Assembly: GCF_033097505.1 (NCBI RefSeq)
Contig: NZ_AP028654.1
Span: 2,128,001-2,192,000 of the forward strand
DNA from: Helicovermis profundi
GTDB lineage: Bacteria; Bacillota; Clostridia; Peptostreptococcales; Acidaminobacteraceae
DNA length: 64,000 nucleotides
Direction: 5' to 3'
The notes beneath the pieces were generated by a model, which saw only the letters and a program-made list of their open reading frames with translations, had not been told where the DNA came from and ran no database searches. Shown piece by piece: positions 63,605-64,000 of the stretch. The translations under genes and the position numbers were made by a program. Every line of letters starts with the position of its first letter. Position 1 is the stretch's first letter.

Positions 63605-64000
63605 TATTCATCCTCTGTAAGTATTCCTTTTAAAATAAATATTCCTAATAAAAAAATCAAATATATTATTAGAATAAACATATATCCTGAAGTGGCTAAA
63701 AAAATACTGCTAAAATAATTATTGTCATAATATTCAAGCAAATTTACTAAAATAGGCGGAATTAAAATCATAATACTCGCTTCCAACCTTTTATCAGAAT
63801 AAGAAGCCCATATTTCATCTTCTATCTCATCTATTTTGCAAATAAATTCAAATTGATTATACAAAGTTTTGCTTATATCATTGCCAGTTTCAATATTACA
63901 TTTTATTGTTTTAATAACATTATCAAGGTTAACATTTTCAATTTCGTACTGTTTTAATGCGTATATAATACTATTGCCTTTCTTAAGAGAATCAATAATC
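63604..64000 (-). CDS. TadB-like type II secretion F-domain protein, cut by the window edge
   Basis: C-terminal 131 residues of a longer gene whose frame stays open to the right edge. Upstream of a possible TTG at 63864 the frame reads DSLKKGNSIIYALKQYEI and ETGNDISKTLYNQFEF, the T2SF helical repeat, so the short version starting at 63864 is not a true gene. Two terminal membrane helices (near the end, LATSGYMFILIIYLIFLLGI) are typical for TadB. Coupled to the TadC-like gene. The missing part and probably tadA lie beyond the window. Confidence 0.85.
   Translation of the reverse strand, partial: IIDSLKKGNSIIYALKQYEIENVNLDNVIKTIKCNIETGNDISKTLYNQFEFICKIDEIEDEIWASYSDKRLEASIMILIPPILVNLLEYYDNNYFSSIFLATSGYMFILIIYLIFLLGIFILKGILTEDE

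Noticed and set aside
63604-63864. Complete 86-aa protein at the right end
   Set aside because: The frame continues upstream without a stop and with T2SF-like sequence, so this is the end of a larger gene cut by the window.

Overview
This window is AT-rich DNA with strong AGGAGG-type ribosome binding sites. It carries a leucine T-box, a TPP riboswitch, family II pyrophosphatase with CBS domains, ferredoxin-linked 2-oxoacid oxidoreductase genes, butyrate kinase, a ClpE-like ATPase and an SLH-domain surface protein. Together these point to an anaerobic, amino-acid-fermenting member of the Clostridia (Bacillota). Three tandem matches to the Spo0A box suggest a Spo0A-encoding, possibly spore-forming, organism. 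No phage, plasmid, rRNA, tRNA or CRISPR locus was found, and the only hint of a mobile element is a possible IS200/IS605-type end near 31.2 kb. I cannot name the genus. Most genes are on the minus strand.

Layout. 0-4 kb: a TetR / ABC ATPase / FtsX permease operon with two TetR operators 42 bp apart, then a cold-shock gene. 4.4-10 kb: an orphan histidine kinase with a periplasmic binding domain, an MFS transporter, a metallophosphoesterase and a bacteriohemerythrin. 10-12 kb: 2-isopropylmalate synthase behind a T-box. 12-16 kb: two divergent chemoreceptors whose shared intergenic region has three Spo0A boxes. 16-20 kb: thioredoxin-like protein, methyltransferase, FAD disulfide reductase with a Fur-type box upstream, and the SLH protein. 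20-27.7 kb: a sigma-54 module made of a 56-aa ferredoxin, an enhancer-binding protein, a -24/-12 promoter, iorA-iorB-buk, and a HisC-type aminotransferase. 27.7-35 kb: methyltransferase, DHH phosphoesterase, double-REC GGDEF protein, a split permease with a ferredoxin tail facing a Crp/Fnr regulator, and an M23 peptidase. 35-46 kb: ClpE-like ATPase, LUD-domain protein, NAD(P) epimerase, APH-family kinase, an unusual GAPDH homologue, a UPF0182 membrane protein and a response regulator. 46-49 kb: MATE exporter and CBS pyrophosphatase. 49-54.6 kb: thiS-thiF-thiG-thiH-thiD2E-thiC behind a TPP riboswitch. 54.6-61 kb: lipoprotein, HD-GYP protein, small membrane protein, deoC, pduL, iron-sulfur flavoprotein and hpt. 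61-64 kb: one end of a Tad/Flp pilus locus (FHA protein, pilin-like protein, two T2SF proteins), cut by the window edge.

How the genes fit together. The 20-27.7 kb block reads as a controlled pathway for fermenting aromatic (or other) amino acids: transamination, ferredoxin-dependent oxidative decarboxylation to an acyl-CoA, and ATP formation by the kinase. The thiamine operon is nearly complete, and a ThiD2 domain fused to ThiE supplies the HMP-phosphate kinase. A GGDEF protein, an HD-GYP protein and a degenerate GGDEF-like response regulator suggest cyclic-di-GMP signalling, plausibly linked to the pilus and chemoreceptors.

The least explained structures are two tandem repeat arrays, six units of about 70 bp at 37.7-38.1 kb and three units of about 121 bp at 59.6-59.9 kb. 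Their cores are unrelated in sequence, but each starts at the stop codon of a minus-strand gene. Each unit carries a shared AAAGGTAAA-like header 16-18 nt before a 14-17 codon micro-ORF (start codon replaced in one unit, frame interrupted in another). Each array ends in a long hairpin.
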